Below, in pieces: positions 24,835-37,005 of a DNA stretch of 64,000 nucleotides. The stretch covers positions 9,238,318-9,302,317 of the forward strand of contig NC_133301.1 in assembly GCF_005239225.2 (NCBI RefSeq), read 5' to 3'. The notes beneath the pieces are model-generated. The model was not told where the DNA came from and searched no databases. It was given only the letters and a program-made list of their open reading frames with translations. Each line of letters begins with the position of its first letter. The stretch's first letter is position 1. This stretch comes from Populus alba. Taxonomy: Eukaryota; Streptophyta; Magnoliopsida; Malpighiales; Salicaceae. The position numbers were made by a program, and so were the translations under genes.

Positions 24835-26587
24835 ACTAGCGATGTCAGCAGGTTGCCACTACTCAGTTGTGTTTTGTAGATGGTCAAGATTATGAGGAAG
24901 GCTTTAGATGATTTCGTTGGGTTATCTGGAGTTGTTACAAATCCAAAGAAAAGACATATCTTCTCCTTAGGAGTTGGTGATGAGTTTAAGGCCTCTTTGT
25001 AGACTCTTTTGGGTTTCAGGCTAGGTTCTTTGTCGATTAAGTATCTAAAAGTCCCATTGATCTCTACTAGATTGATACACGATGATTGTATGCCTTTGAT
25101 GGAGTGGATTCTTTACAGGATTAAGTTGTAGACTTCAAATTCATTTATTTATGCTAGATTCTTTCAATTGATCAAATTTATTCTCTTTTCAATCCTGTTA
25201 TACTGGTGTTCCATGTTTAGTTTTTCCTACTTTGTTATCAGAAGGATTAAAAGTATATTAGCTACCTTTCTTTGGAAAAGATGTTCTCTCTTCCATTCAG
25301 GGGCTAAGGTAACTCGGGCTTTAGTTTGTTACCTTTTTAAGGAGGGAGGTTTGGGAATTAAAAGGGTTGAGACTTGAAATAAAGTACTTATTCTCAAGCA
25401 TGTCTAGAGATTTTTTCCATAGAGATCATCAATTTAGTCTGGATGGGTTCATAGTATTTTACTTGGGGGTAGATCTTTATGGCATGTCAAGCCTCATTTA
25501 GTATCCTATTGGTCTTAGAGGAAGATCCTTCTCAGTAGAGAGGTTTAAAGGGAAATTTGTCTCACGCATTGGTGATAGGACTGTTATTTCTATATGGTTA
25601 GACTATTAGTTGTTGAATGGGCAACAATTCTATGACCTTTTGCCTTTTAAAGTGTTATCCTCAACTAGGCTTCCCTAAGATACCAAGGTCTCAGACATCA
25701 TTGAGGAAAGCATTAGGGCTTTTTCCTTAGGTAGTTAGGAGCTTCATCATATTTGGGACTCAACTCATTTCCATCCTAGGATTGCATTGTCAGATCACTA
25801 TATCTTGAAAGATCATTCATCAGGGAGGTTTTTTTATCAACTCGACATGGGAGGTTCTTGGAGACATAAAACCCACAAACATTATGCATCAACTCCTTTG
25901 GTTTCCATATCATGTCCTAAGACATATTTTTTATATATCATATGGCTTTCTTTTATGGGTTGTCTTTACCTTATGGAAAAACTTCATGCTTATCAAATCA
26001 TCATCTCCTCGGTATGTATTCTTTATGGGTCGCATGTTGAGACACATAACCATCTATATTTTTAGTTTCCTTTATTTGCTTCAATATAGGGGGAGTATCA
26101 CAAGCAAGAGCCTTATAAGTTAACCTTCTATGACATGACGACCTTTGTTTTAATAGCTATACACATACTATATGTAGAAAAAGGAATTCATGCATCTGCT
26201 TGCTCGGTTAATCCTCTAAGCCACGATTTACTTCATTTAGTATGGAAGGAATAACCAGGTCTTTCACAAGGCTTATCAACCTTACTATATTGTTGGTAAA
26301 GAGATCTTTGATCTTATCCAATCCTAATTGGTTGACCTATAACCAAAGTATTAGATTCTAGCTACTCTAAGGTCTATATGGCATCTTACATAGTCATAAG
26401 GTACCTTTGCTTTGCCAATCTTCAAGTTCCTCTTAGCATGTCTGCTTTTTTTGCTGAATCAATCGATCGGTTATGAGTTTTCCACAAAACCAGTTTATGG
26501 GTTTTGTCTTATGGGTTCATGTTTGTATAACCGGTTGATCAATTTTGAGATTTCCAAAAACCAGTTGATCAGCTTCTCAGCTACTAT

Positions 26588-26742
26588 TTAAGCAATCTTG
26601 TTTTTAGATCTATTTGAGTTTTCTTTAGCTTTTGCTCTTTTTTTTTTCCTACTACTTAAGGTCAGTTTGATCATTTGTATTTTTGTACAATTTGTTTTCT
26701 TTTATACAATTACACTTATTAAAAAAAAGGTAAATTATAATT
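26588..26742 (+). repeat. LINE 3' tail, shared with two other places
   Basis: From 'tttaagcaatcttgttttt' to 'acaattacactt' this tail recurs at 42661-42830 and 56680-56845. It marks the 3' end of the LINE family and is followed by an A-run here. Confidence 0.75.
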
Positions 26743-26745
26743 AGA

Positions 26746-27050
26746 AGCTTTTAGAATTAAACATCATTAATTAAGTGAAAGATAGATATTCAATACTTTC
26801 ATGCAATTAATGTGATTAAACAAAATTCAAAAGAACTTAATGAAGATATAGATATATGTTGAATTATTATATAGATATATTTCTAATTTTATTAAAGAGA
26901 AGACATTAAATAATTAAAGATTTATTTTTCATGAACTTGAAGAATTGGAATTTATAGCAAGGAATAATAAATTATGTAGGATTAGATAGGTGAAATTAAA
27001 AGCTCCAGATTTATTTTTATTATTTGTACAACCTAAAGTTTTATTCTTTG
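26746..27050. other. AT-rich intergenic DNA
   Basis: No recognisable feature. It may contain the upstream part of the decayed gypsy LTR whose end lies near 27255. Confidence 0.4.
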
Positions 27051-27790
27051 TTCTTTTGATTTTCCTTTGTCAAACATTTTAGCTTAGTTTAAGTGCTAAA
27101 TTCCTTAACATTTTGGTTTCATTTCTAAATTGTAAATATTTGGTAAACTTTATACTAAAAAACATAATTAGTCCTCGTGGGTTTGAAACACTTCTTTTAA
27201 AAAGTTTTTTTACTTCTTGCGATTTGTTCGTTTATAAATATTATCACACCAAGTTTTTGACACTATTATCAATGATTAATTATTTGTTATTGATTTTGAT
27301 ACTAGCTAGATTATTATTAATTTAGATTTTTTAAAAAATTGTTCCTTAAGATTACTTTGATTAAATCCTAATTTTTGTTTTCTTTTATTTTTATTTTAGA
27401 ATTTAAAAATGTATGCTCCAATCTAAATCATTAGAATCTATAACTATTGATCCTGAGAGTGAGAGAACTTTGCATTGAATGAATAAAAAGAAGAAGCAAG
27501 AAGTCAACACATTTGCCATCACTATAGAGGATCAGTTAAATAAAAAGACGAATAGGGCTTTTAAAGACTATTCTATGCCTTCTGTTAATAGGTCTACATC
27601 TAGCAACTAGCATTAAATGGCTCATTATACAAGCTAATAACTTTGAGATTAAATCAACAATAATTCAAAATATACAACAAACTAGTTAGCTGGGGGGAGG
27701 GGGGGGTTGTGATGGTATAATCCTAATGTTCATATCACAAATTTTCTAGAGATTTGCAACACCTTCAAGAATTAAAAGTTTTTCCTCTTT
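27051..27790 (+). mobile_element. decayed Ty3/gypsy element start: LTR edge, primer site and gag
   Basis: 'cctcgtgggtttgaaacac' and 'atcacaccaagtttttg' near 27175-27258 are the conserved end of Athila-like gypsy LTRs. The following 18 bases (27258-27275) match the tRNA-Asp-type primer site of such elements, with nearly all differences being G-to-A or C-to-T. Downstream, gag-like peptides appear in two frames: ITIEDQLNKK and RAFKDYSMPSVNRS, then QANNFEIKSTIIQNIQQT, then NPNVHITNFLEICNTFK. A G-rich stretch (27692-27706) interrupts the frame at the expected FGG motif. Non-functional. Confidence 0.6.
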
Positions 27791-28440
27791 CATAAAAAAA
27801 AAAAAAAGTGAAAACCTGGCTAATTTATTTACCACCTGGTGTCAATACTACTTAAGATAAGTTAATATAAAACTTTTTGGCAAAGTATTTCCTTTTATCC
27901 AAGACAATAAAGCTAAGGAATGATATTACCACAATCACTTAAAAGCATAGAAAATTTGATTTGGTGACCGCAGGGCGGCGATGGTAGCTGTTTGAATGGC
28001 TTAAATTCAGGGTATGATTAGTAATTGATGTTCAACAAAGCTTAATGCTACAATGAGCAAAAGATGTGGTCAAATTTAAAGCTCGATATGAAAGAAGGAT
28101 TATTAAAACAACCTGGATGCTAAAGTGTTGCTCGTTCATCACAGTTTCTATTTAAAATAAAAGAAAGATGCTGAAAGAATCTGATCAAAGTATTGTTAAA
28201 ACAACCTGCTCACTCCACCTTGGATGCCAATGTGTTGCTCGTTCATCACAGTTTCTATTTAGATAGAAAAGAGAAAAGCAAAGAAACCTAATTACCTAAG
28301 GAGTTTTGTTTCTTAGAGCTTCAGAAACCTGCTCTCGGTATGCACAAGTCTCTTAATTTTGTCTAATTATTGGGAGGGAAAGTACTGATCATAGTATCAA
28401 TTCTGCATACTGGAAACTAGCTCGGTAATGTCAAGCGCTA
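27791..28440. other. upstream region of ankyrin gene A with a direct repeat
   Basis: A 55-60-bp segment containing 'gtgttgctcgttcatcacag' occurs twice (about 28100-28156 and 28204-28262) in direct orientation. The rest shows nothing certain. The promoter of gene A should lie here; no unambiguous TATA box was found. Confidence 0.5.
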
Positions 28441-29598
28441 AGTACCAGGTACGTAAGTCTCTTCCCTTCACCACTCTTACAATTTCAATCCCACTTAACA
28501 CTGTGCACTTTGGTTATACAGACCGAGCTGGACTCTCACCCTAAAAAAAAAAAACTATGAGTTTGAGTCTCAGGCTACCTAGCCCAATCCTTTATATATC
28601 TTTCTTTTTATATTTGATAAACCTATATCTTTTTTTACATTAGAAAATAAAATAAAAATAGTTTATGAACTCTTTTAAATTTATGTGTTGGTCCTTGTGT
28701 TTTTTTTGTTTTTATGATATTTCACTGTATATTTGATTTATGAATTTTCATTGTATAATGCAAATTTGATATTTGATATATCTTTTTTGTTTAAAATATA
28801 TATACACATACATTGATTTAATTCAATTTTGTTGGGTTATTCACCAACTTGGAGCCAGAAATACCTTATGTTTTTGTGAAATATCAATCTTCACATCAAG
28901 GTATTTATTAAATTTTAGGGATATTGTAGTATTACTCTCTTCTTAATAAGTTTGTAATTCTTGTTATTCTACTATGATTATGATATGAGTATAGTTGATT
29001 TCAGGTTTAAATGTTGCTCTTTCTTTGTTATATCCTTATTTTATTACAACAAAATCCTGGTATCATTTTCGCCTGTGGAATAGGTAATTGGCTAAACTAG
29101 GTTAAATATATGTATTATTTTCTCCTTTATATTATGAGAATTATTTTTGAAGATTCTATTCAAATTCTTAACAAACTGTCAGTTGTTTGAGCTAATAAAA
29201 TTTATATTAATTTGATATATTTATGCATATAATTTATTAATTTATATAATATTTTTAGAAAATATTTTAAAAGTCATAAAACATTATTTTATTTGTAAAT
29301 ACAATACACAAACCCTTAGTTATTTTTGGACCTACAACTTAGATATAAAAAAAAAAGGCCTTACTTAACTCGAGAAAATCTACAACGCGTTAACAACTTA
29401 AACATTTATATATATTCTCCTAAATAATTGTATTGAGAAAAATTATGTAGCTAATGTACGTTTTCTCTCAATAATACTTTAATTAGCATATCTCTTGCAT
29501 TCATGTTTTCTATGAATTCTTTAGTTTGCTTGGCCAAATAACAAGACATGTTATTGCCACTGATACAACCGCAGCAAAGTTAAGTCACTCAAGAAGAG

Positions 29599-30216
29599 AT
29601 GGAGCACTCAACCGACATTATACAATCTTCCAGCACGTTGCAACTCTCTATGCAAGTACAAATAGATATGCCAAGACCAGTACATGAGGAGCTTGAACGA
29701 TGGAAGGCAGTTAAATTCCCAGTTCCGATTGCAGAGTATGGTACTTTTTGTGAGCCAAATAAAATATTGCAGAAGGAGGTTTATACCTATGCAAAGGAAG
29801 ACAACTTCAATGCCTTGTTTGGTCTCTTGTCCGATAAACTGGAACATGTTTCATCAGAGGAAGTGCTCAATATCATTTTCAAACATGTTGCTGCCTCTGG
29901 AAATTCACTGCTTCATGTGGCAGCAAGCCATGGAAGCGAAGGTGTGATACAGCTATTGTGTTATCACTTCCCCCTCCTAATCACCAGGAAAAATTTCCTG
30001 GGTGATAATGCGCTTCATCTGGCTGCCAGGGCTACACGGTTTGTCACAATTCAAAATCTCGTCAACCATGTGAAAATTGATCCTCATAAAACACTTGAAC
30101 TTGCTAGCTTGCTGAGGATGAAGAATAATAAAGGAAACACCCCTCTGCATGATGCAGCATCCATGGGCATCCATGATGGAGCAAGACTCCTGGTTAGTCG
30201 ATGTCCTGTTGCCGCA
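29599..30216 (+). CDS. copy A, fused first and second coding exons (truncated)
   Basis: About 206 codons: acidic, proline-containing N-terminus, then ankyrin repeats with SGNSLLHVAASHGSEGVIQL, GDNALHLAARATRF and KGNTPLHDAASMG. The frame runs into the copia LTR and stops after two codons. Part of a pseudogene. Confidence 0.75.
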
Positions 30217-30379
30217 AGTTGAGAATTATTGAATGTCTTAGGTTTAGCCTTAGCCAACCTTTCCTATTTATATATGTAGGGCAGAATACAGTAGTAACCA
30301 TAGGGATTACAACATTGGATTAATCCTACATTACATTAATATCCTATGTATAGATATACATGATATACATTCTATAATA
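30217..30379 (-). repeat. 3' LTR of copia element 2
   Basis: 163 bp, identical to 35107-35269. It is the downstream LTR with respect to transcription. Confidence 0.95.
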
Positions 30380-30547
30380 TGCCCCCTCAAGCTGAGGGTG
30401 GAGGATCGACCCGAAGCTTGAACCTGAAGGCAGTAAAGGACGCAGCGGAAAGTGGTTTGGTGAAGACATCAGCAAGTTGATCCTGAGAGGGGATAAACCG
30501 AATTTGAATTTCCTTCTTTGCTACCCGGTCACGGACAAAATGATAGT

Positions 30548-33301
30548 CTACCTCAACATGCTTAGTACGAGCATGAAAGATAGGATTTGCTGAGAGATAA
30601 GTAGCACCAAGATTATCACACCAAATAATAGGAGCTGAGATGGAGGAACCTGAAGATCTCTTAACAAATATTGAAGCCAGATGACCTCAGCAGTACCATC
30701 TGCTAAGGCTTTATACTCAGCCTCAGTGGAAGAGCGAGCAACTGTACGTTGCTTGCCGGATTTCCAGGAAATCGGTGTTTGACCAAAGAAAACAAGATAA
30801 CCACCCGTAGACTTGCGATCATCAATACTCCCAGCCCAATCAGCATCTGTAAAACCATGAAGAGCAAAGGAGGTACCTCGAGTGATATGAAAACCATGAG
30901 AAGCCGTTCCTTTGAGATAGCGGAGTATGCGTTTAACAGCAGCCCAATGGAAATCTGTAGGAGCATGCATGTACTGACAGACTCTGTTAACAGCAAAACA
31001 GATATCTGGGCGAGTGAATGTAAGATACTGGAGAGCACCCACAATTTGACGAAACCGTGTGGGATCAGAAAATGGATGATCCGGCTGTAGAGCAAGTTTA
31101 GAGGGAGAAACTGGAGTGTCAACCGGTTTGCAGGAAGTCATACCAGCCCGAGTGAGGATGTCAAGAATATATTTTTGTTGGCGCAACATCAGACCCATAC
31201 CTGTAGACTGAACTTCAATACCTAGAAAGTAGTGAACATCACCTAAGTCACGTAGCTTGAATTCAGAGCTTAGTAACTGGACTAGATGATGGAGCATGGC
31301 AGAGTTGCTGCCTGTAAGCAGAATATCATCAACATAGACGAGAAGATAGAAGATATTAGTGCCATCAGATAAGATAAACAGGGAAGTGTCAACCTTGGAC
31401 GCAAGGAAACCAATAGAGAGTAAAAAATCACTCAGACGAGTGTACCATGCCCTTGGTGCCTGTTTTAAACCATATAGTGACTTGTGCAACCTGCACACAT
31501 GAGATGGAAGAGTAGAATCAACAAAACCTGGAGGTTGTTTCATGTAGACCTCTTCAGTAAGAACACCATTGAGAAAAGCATTATGAATATCAAGCTGATG
31601 GATCTTCCAATTGCGGGAAACTGCAATGGAAAAGACTAATCTGACGGTGGCCTGCTTAATAACTGGGCTGAAAGTTTCAGAATAATCAATGCCTTCCTGT
31701 TGAGTAAAGCCTCGAGCAACTAGACGGGCTTTATAACGTTCGATGCTGCCATCAATACGACGTTTGATACGATATACCCATCGGCTGCCCACAACATTCA
31801 TCGATGGATGAAAGGGCACTAGAGACCAAGTATGATTGGATCGTAAAGCCTTGATCTCATCACACATGGCATCATGCCAAGCCACATACTTATCTGCATC
31901 AGAAAAGGCAACAGGTTCAGAGGAGGGAGAGAGCAATACCCGTGAAACAGCTGCAGTAGAGGCAGCAGAGGACACCATATGGGCATGTTTTGGCTGTCGT
32001 GATCGAAGGATCATAGGGTGTCGGTTGAGAACTGGCTGTGATGCAGGTGGAGGAGGCATGACAGAGGTGTCATGATGCAACGGATAGGCGGAGAGATCCA
32101 CCACCAGATTTAGTCCAGGAGAAGAATCCGGTGAAGAAGCTGCCGCAAGGGGAGAGCTGGCAGCAGAGGCAGAGTCGGCAGAAGCCGAATTGGTGGCAGA
32201 AAAAAGAGGAGCTGAAGACGAGCCAGAGGATCTCCCACTATGCGCAAGAACTCCGTGCTGGAGAACAGGAAACACTGAGCTGCAACCTGGAGCTGCAACA
32301 ATATGGTTAGATAAAGATGCATGGGGTGATCGGCAAGGGAAATATGGGGGCTGTGGTGCTTGAGTCGGCAGTAAGGGTAGGGCAGAGGCAGAGGCGGGTG
32401 GGGATGGATTTTGAGCTGTAAACAATGGTGAGAGGTTGAGATTTGGGAGGATGGTAATAGGGGATGGTGTATGGGTTTGAGAGGGAACCTGTGCAATCTG
32501 TTCAGATTTATCAAACGGAAAAACATTTTCATGAAAACGAACATGACGGGAGATATACATGCGATGAGATTCAATATCAAAACATCGATAACCAAGGTGA
32601 GAGGGACTGTAGCCAAAAAATATACAAGGAGAAGACCGAAAATCTAATTTGTGATTATTATAGGGACGCAAGAAAGGAAAACATAGACATCCAAAAGTAC
32701 GTAAAAATTGATAATCAGGAGACCGTTGAAACAAACAATCAAAAGGAGATCGATTATCAAGAACAGAAGTAGGCATACGATTAATGAGATAAACCGAAGT
32801 ATCAAATGCATAATTCCAAAAACGAAAAGGAGCTTTACATTGACCTAGAAGAGTAAGACCGGTTTCCACAATATGCCTATGACGTCTTTCTACCATTCCA
32901 TTTTGTTCGTGAGTATGTGGACATATCAGACGATGATGAATACCAACAGTTTGGAAGAAAGTGGAGAGTTTGCGATATTCACCGCCCCAATCAGTTTGAA
33001 CAGATTTTATTTTTAAAGAAAACTGACGTTCGACAAGAGTTTGAAATTGATGAAAGACAGAGTAAACATCAGATTTTGCAACAAGTGGATAATACCATAT
33101 ATATTTTGTGTGCGCATCAACAAATATAACAAAATAACGATAACCATCCGAAGAAAAAAGGGGAGCAGGACCCCACACATCACTAAAAATTAATTCAAGC
33201 GGAGCAGAAGTTTTGTGACCAGTAGGTCGTAAAGACAAACGTGACGATTTTCCTAAAGGACAACTTTGGCATTGAAAATTAAGACTTTTGTTGTTACACA
33301 T
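30548..33301 (-). pseudogene. pol part of copia element 2
   Basis: An open stretch of 917 codons encodes integrase (QACPLGK-like end, FSDVWGP, QTDWGGEY, NGMVERRH), RT (SRWVYRIKRRIDGS, YKARLVARGFTQQ, LDIHNAFLNG, SLYGLKQAPRAWY, YVDDILLTG) and RNase H ([18 protein letters not shown]). Near 30640-30650 a one-base loss relative to elements 3 and 4 shifts the frame, so the WCDN motif and the normal C-terminus are not made. It is separated from gag by a frameshift near 33321-33326. Confidence 0.9.
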
Positions 33302-33305
33302 GATC

Positions 33306-35045
33306 TTATTTTTCGAGACTAAAAAATTTAAAAATACGGGAGGTAGGATGACCTAGGCGACGGTGCCACAAATCAGCAGAGGCAGAGGTGCAAGGAGACC
33401 AATAGGCTTGAGGAGTTGACAGGACGGAAGACCTGAACTTGGATAAAGTATAGAGACCATCTTTACTCTGACCTGAGAGAAGGACTTCATTGGTGTTGAG
33501 ATCCTTGACATAAAACAGAAAAGGGTGAAATTCAAAATAAACATGATTATCGAGACAAAATTTTTGAACAGAAAGCAGAGGTTTCGTGATTGCAGGAACA
33601 TGTAGAACATTAGATAAAGTGAATGAACGATGTGGGTTATATATTTTTGTATGGCCAATATTAGATATGGAAAGTCCCTTACCATCACCAACATGCAAAT
33701 TATCATTACCATTGTATGGTTCTGAAGCAGTCAAGGTTGCAAGGTCGGGTGTGACGTGTTGGTTTGCACCGGTGTCCGGAAACCATTCAGCAGCAGAGGC
33801 AGAATTATTGAATGCCAAATTGGCACTGTGTTGCGGGCCATGACTGCGTTGCTGAAGTTGGGAACACTGAGGAGCAGTGTGTCCATAATTGTTGCATAGC
33901 TGACAGCGGGAATTTGAGCCTCGGCGCTGCCAATTTCCTTGCCAGCTGCTGTGCCTATTTTCGGTGCCATATGGAGGAGCAGAATTATAATTAGTTGGAG
34001 GGTTACGAAAATCAGACCTGTAGGAATTATTTCGGTTTCCTCGGTGAGAAGGAGAACGCCAGCTGCCACGCCCCCTATGTCTTCCAAACTGAGCAGAATT
34101 GTAACGTTGAGACAGTAGTGCTGAAGGTGGCGTGGGCAGCAGTGGTTGGTTGGCGTTGGCAGCAGATCCCATAGACAAATGAGAGGTTTTATGAATAAAT
34201 TCATGAGTTAGCAGATGACTAAGCAAATCTGCATATGGTAGAGGATCCGCCCTTGTAATAAGACTTGTTACTAAGTCCTTAAATTCTCCGCGAAGGCCAC
34301 GAAATATATAGAGATTAAAATCGGTTAGCGAGATAGGCCGGCCAGCAGCTGCTAGCTCATCAAATAAAGTCTTAGCTTTTTGCAAAAATTGAGTTACCGA
34401 ATCATCACCTTGTCGAAGTTCTTGAAGGGAACCATGTAATTGCATAATACGGGAATTGGATGTAGAGGCTAGAGCTTGCTCAAGTGTGAGCCAGACAGAA
34501 CATGAGGTTGGACAATCAACAACAAGATGAAGAACTTCCATGGACAGCGAAGAGAGCAAGGCACTTAGAATTAATTGATCCTGTTGTTTCCAACGAAGAA
34601 AGGATTGAGATACCTGAAGAGTAGCACCATCGGCAGCAGGAATATGTGGAGAGGGGCAGGAGTTTGAACCATCAACAAAGCCGAAAACTCCTTGGCCTAA
34701 GAGGTATGGTTTCATCTGCATTCGCCAATACAAGTAATTGGTATTCGTTAATTTCATAGAGATGACCTGATGGGTGTGTGAGAGGGACACAATTGCTACG
34801 GCAGAGGCAGAGGCTGCTGTAATTTCAGCAGACGAAGATGGCAGCAGAGGAGCATTGTCCGGATTGAGCAGAGGATTGTCCGGATTGAGAAGAGCATGGC
34901 CAATATTAGTGTGCTGTGGCCACTGCATAATTGAGGCTGAAGAAGAGAGCTGTCCTGCGGCTGAAGAAGAAAATTGTAGCGAAGGAGGTGGGACAACAGG
35001 GGCTGCTGCAGAGGAGGAGAAGGCTGCCGGCTGAGAAGAATCCAT
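33306..35045 (-). pseudogene. gag, protease and start of integrase of copia element 2
   Basis: 579 codons from ATG 35045 (MDSSQPAAFSSSAAAP). Gag has LTNTNYLYWRMQMKPYLLGQ and a CCHC knuckle CQLCNNYGHTAPQC. Protease is WFPDTGANQHVT. The integrase N-terminal WHRRLGHP lies near the end. Compared with element 3, an A-run of six (33321-33326) carries one extra base, which ends the frame early. Either the copy is defective and moved in trans, or the base is an assembly error. Confidence 0.9.
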
Positions 35046-35094
35046 TGCTGTAGAGAAAGAGAAGGCTGCCGGCTAAGTGTTTTAATTTAACCTA

Positions 35095-35106
35095 GCTCTG
35101 ATACCA
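35095..35106 (-). promoter_or_regulatory. primer-binding site of copia element 2
   Basis: TGGTATCAGAGC on the minus strand, directly next to the LTR: the usual initiator tRNA-Met complement of copia elements. Confidence 0.93.
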
Positions 35107-35269
35107 AGTTGAGAATTATTGAATGTCTTAGGTTTAGCCTTAGCCAACCTTTCCTATTTATATATGTAGGGCAGAATACAGTAGTAACCATAGGGATTAC
35201 AACATTGGATTAATCCTACATTACATTAATATCCTATGTATAGATATACATGATATACATTCTATAATA
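35107..35269 (-). repeat. 5' LTR of copia element 2
   Basis: 163 bp, identical to the other LTR, bounded by target duplication CCGCA. Confidence 0.95.
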
Positions 35270-35577
35270 CCGCATCACAAAGAAACGAAGAAGGCAACTT
35301 ACCCATCCATGTTGCATGCCAGAAGGGCCATCTTCAAGTAGTACGCGAACTACTTAATTATTGGCTCGATCCAATGGATTTTCTCAACGAAAAAGGACAT
35401 AATATTCTTCACGTTGCAGCGGGGAGTGGACAGATGAGAATAGTGGATGAAATATTGAGAAATCGAGATCTGGAAGCACTTATAAATGAGAAGGATTACG
35501 ATGGAAATACACCTTTGCATGAGGATGATGCTGCTAGAGGCGTATGGAACAAATCGCAGGACGTAGAAGTTCGCAAA
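35270..35577 (+). pseudogene. copy A, ankyrin exon after the copia insertion
   Basis: Continues the ankyrin reading (NILHVAAGSGQMRIVDEIL, DYDGNTPLHEDDAARG) to a splice donor ATG/GTAAGA that matches the end of exon 3 in B. The second deletion junction lies at the TPLH/EDDA fusion. Confidence 0.85.
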
Positions 35578-37005
35578 ATGGTAAGATTTTCGGTTTCACT
35601 AAAACTGCACTTTATCTTATGCTTCGACTTAAACTGCACTTTATATCAACTTATAGAAATTATTATTAATCTCCAAGAACGCACCACAACTAACTTTATG
35701 TTTGGAATTGTGTTTTGAAAGTATTTAAAAAAAAATTGATTAATTTTTTATTTAAAATTAATATGTTTTTTTTATATTTTCAAAGCTAATATATAAAAAA
35801 TAAAATTTTAAAAATAAATAAATTAATAACATTATTTTAATATGTTTTGAAATAAAAAATATTATAAAAAATAATCAATGCTACACTCTCAAACACACAA
35901 ATATTAAAGTGTGCCTAACATCACAAAGGGTTTTCATTGCTCCATTATATATCTTAATTTTAACATTATCAATTCTAGCAACTTAGATTTTATTATCATT
36001 TACGAGCGCTATAGAATCTCCATCATATTCTTTGTAAGTATCAAAACATTTTTTCTTTAAATAAATATGAAAGGAGCATGCAAAATCTACAATCCATGAA
36101 TTACATTTATGATCCATGAGAACATCATCATCTTTGCTTCCATAACCAATGCCTCGTTACCTTTTGACATTGTTTTCTACTTTCAAAACCTTTCATTATC
36201 CAGTAAGATTATAGTTAGATCATTTAAGCATGAGGTTTCGCTCTTTATCCTCAATATTGTTTTCTAGTATTGACTACTTGTGTTGTCAACCTGTTAACTC
36301 TTGAAAGATATCCATTCCTTCATCCATCCTCAAGAGTACAAATCTAAGTTCAAAAGAAAACGATTAGCCATGGGTCTAGAAGCATAAATACTCTCTAGTT
36401 TTTTCCATATGCCAATAAAATAACTTCATTAATTATCTCTTATAGCCAATAAGCTTCACAATCCATCTTCTAGTAATGGCATTAGTCTCCACAATCCAGC
36501 TTCTAGTAATTGCATAGGAACAATCAATACTCATTTAAAAAGATTTTTTAATTGTCTAAACCTCAGTCACATTTGATTCTTTTATACCTATAGAATAAAA
36601 CAAAACATATAAAAAATTTATTTCATGATATCTTAAAAATCCATCAATACTTTAGGTGGCATCCAAGTCAAATTATATTCTAGTTGCTTTGGTCCACATA
36701 AGAACCTAATCAAGTGATTGAATAAAGTAAATATATTCTAGTATTGCAAAAACTTTCACATCCACATTTTGTCCATGTTGCAACTTTATAGAAAAGGGAA
36801 TGATAGATTTCTTTTAATTACCTTAAATTTGATTAATCCAAAATGGAAATAAAGTTCTTTACTTGCTAAAAAATATGGAATATCTCACTGATTTACTAAA
36901 TAGTGATGAATTACTTCGTTATTATGGGATATTAAGCTAACACTGTCATGATGCTTTATATAATTAGCATACCATATATTTTCTAATAAACACTTTGTTG
37001 TTCAG
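35578..37005 (+). other. intron 3 of copy A
   Basis: Bounded by GTAAGA and TTCAG. It aligns over much of its length with the corresponding introns of B (47734-48854) and C (60690 onward). No other gene is seen inside. Confidence 0.75.

Larger units (their letters stand above)
19600..26745 (+). mobile_element. decayed L1-type LINE, interrupted by two younger insertions
   Basis: Fragments of one ORF2-like protein run in order along the plus strand. The endonuclease end lies at about 19620-19692 and resumes at 21106 (RYTW then SQHGKGTILEKLDWIF). A linker follows at 21230-21660. Reverse transcriptase fingers and palm lie at 21790-22600 (KAPSPDGYTSLFFKR, DIKKAFDIISWEF). RT C-terminal sequence lies at 24890-25400 (ALDDFVGLSGVVTNPKK, FLWKR, EGGLGIKR). 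A zf-RVT-like end lies at about 25600-26090. An AT-rich 3' tail ends near 26740 before a short A-run. An hAT element and an LTR insert break it, each with target duplications. Frames contain many stops and shifts; non-functional. Confidence 0.88.
30217..35269 (-). mobile_element. full-length Ty1/copia element 2, TA...CT LTR ends
   Basis: Two 163-bp LTRs (30217-30379 and 35107-35269) are identical by eye. The 5-bp target duplication CCGCA lies at 30212-30216 and 35270-35274. It interrupts an ankyrin codon run in gene A, antisense to the gene. On the coding strand the LTR reads 5'-TATTATAG...TCAACT-3', so its ends are TA and CT. The primer site TGGTATCAGAGC abuts the LTR at 35095-35106, and a polypurine tract (CCCTCAGCTTGAGGGGGC) abuts the other at about 30380-30398. 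Identical LTRs mean a very recent insertion, yet the gag-pol frame carries two single-base frameshifts. Confidence 0.96.

Noticed and set aside
27692..27706. G-rich run considered as a regulatory G-quadruplex
   Set aside because: It sits in the middle of a gag fragment at the place of a Gly-Gly motif and has only two G-blocks, so a mutated coding run is a simpler explanation.
31836..32772. Plus-strand frames within copia element 2
   Set aside because: They lie opposite the proline/serine-rich linker of pol on the minus strand and are shadows.
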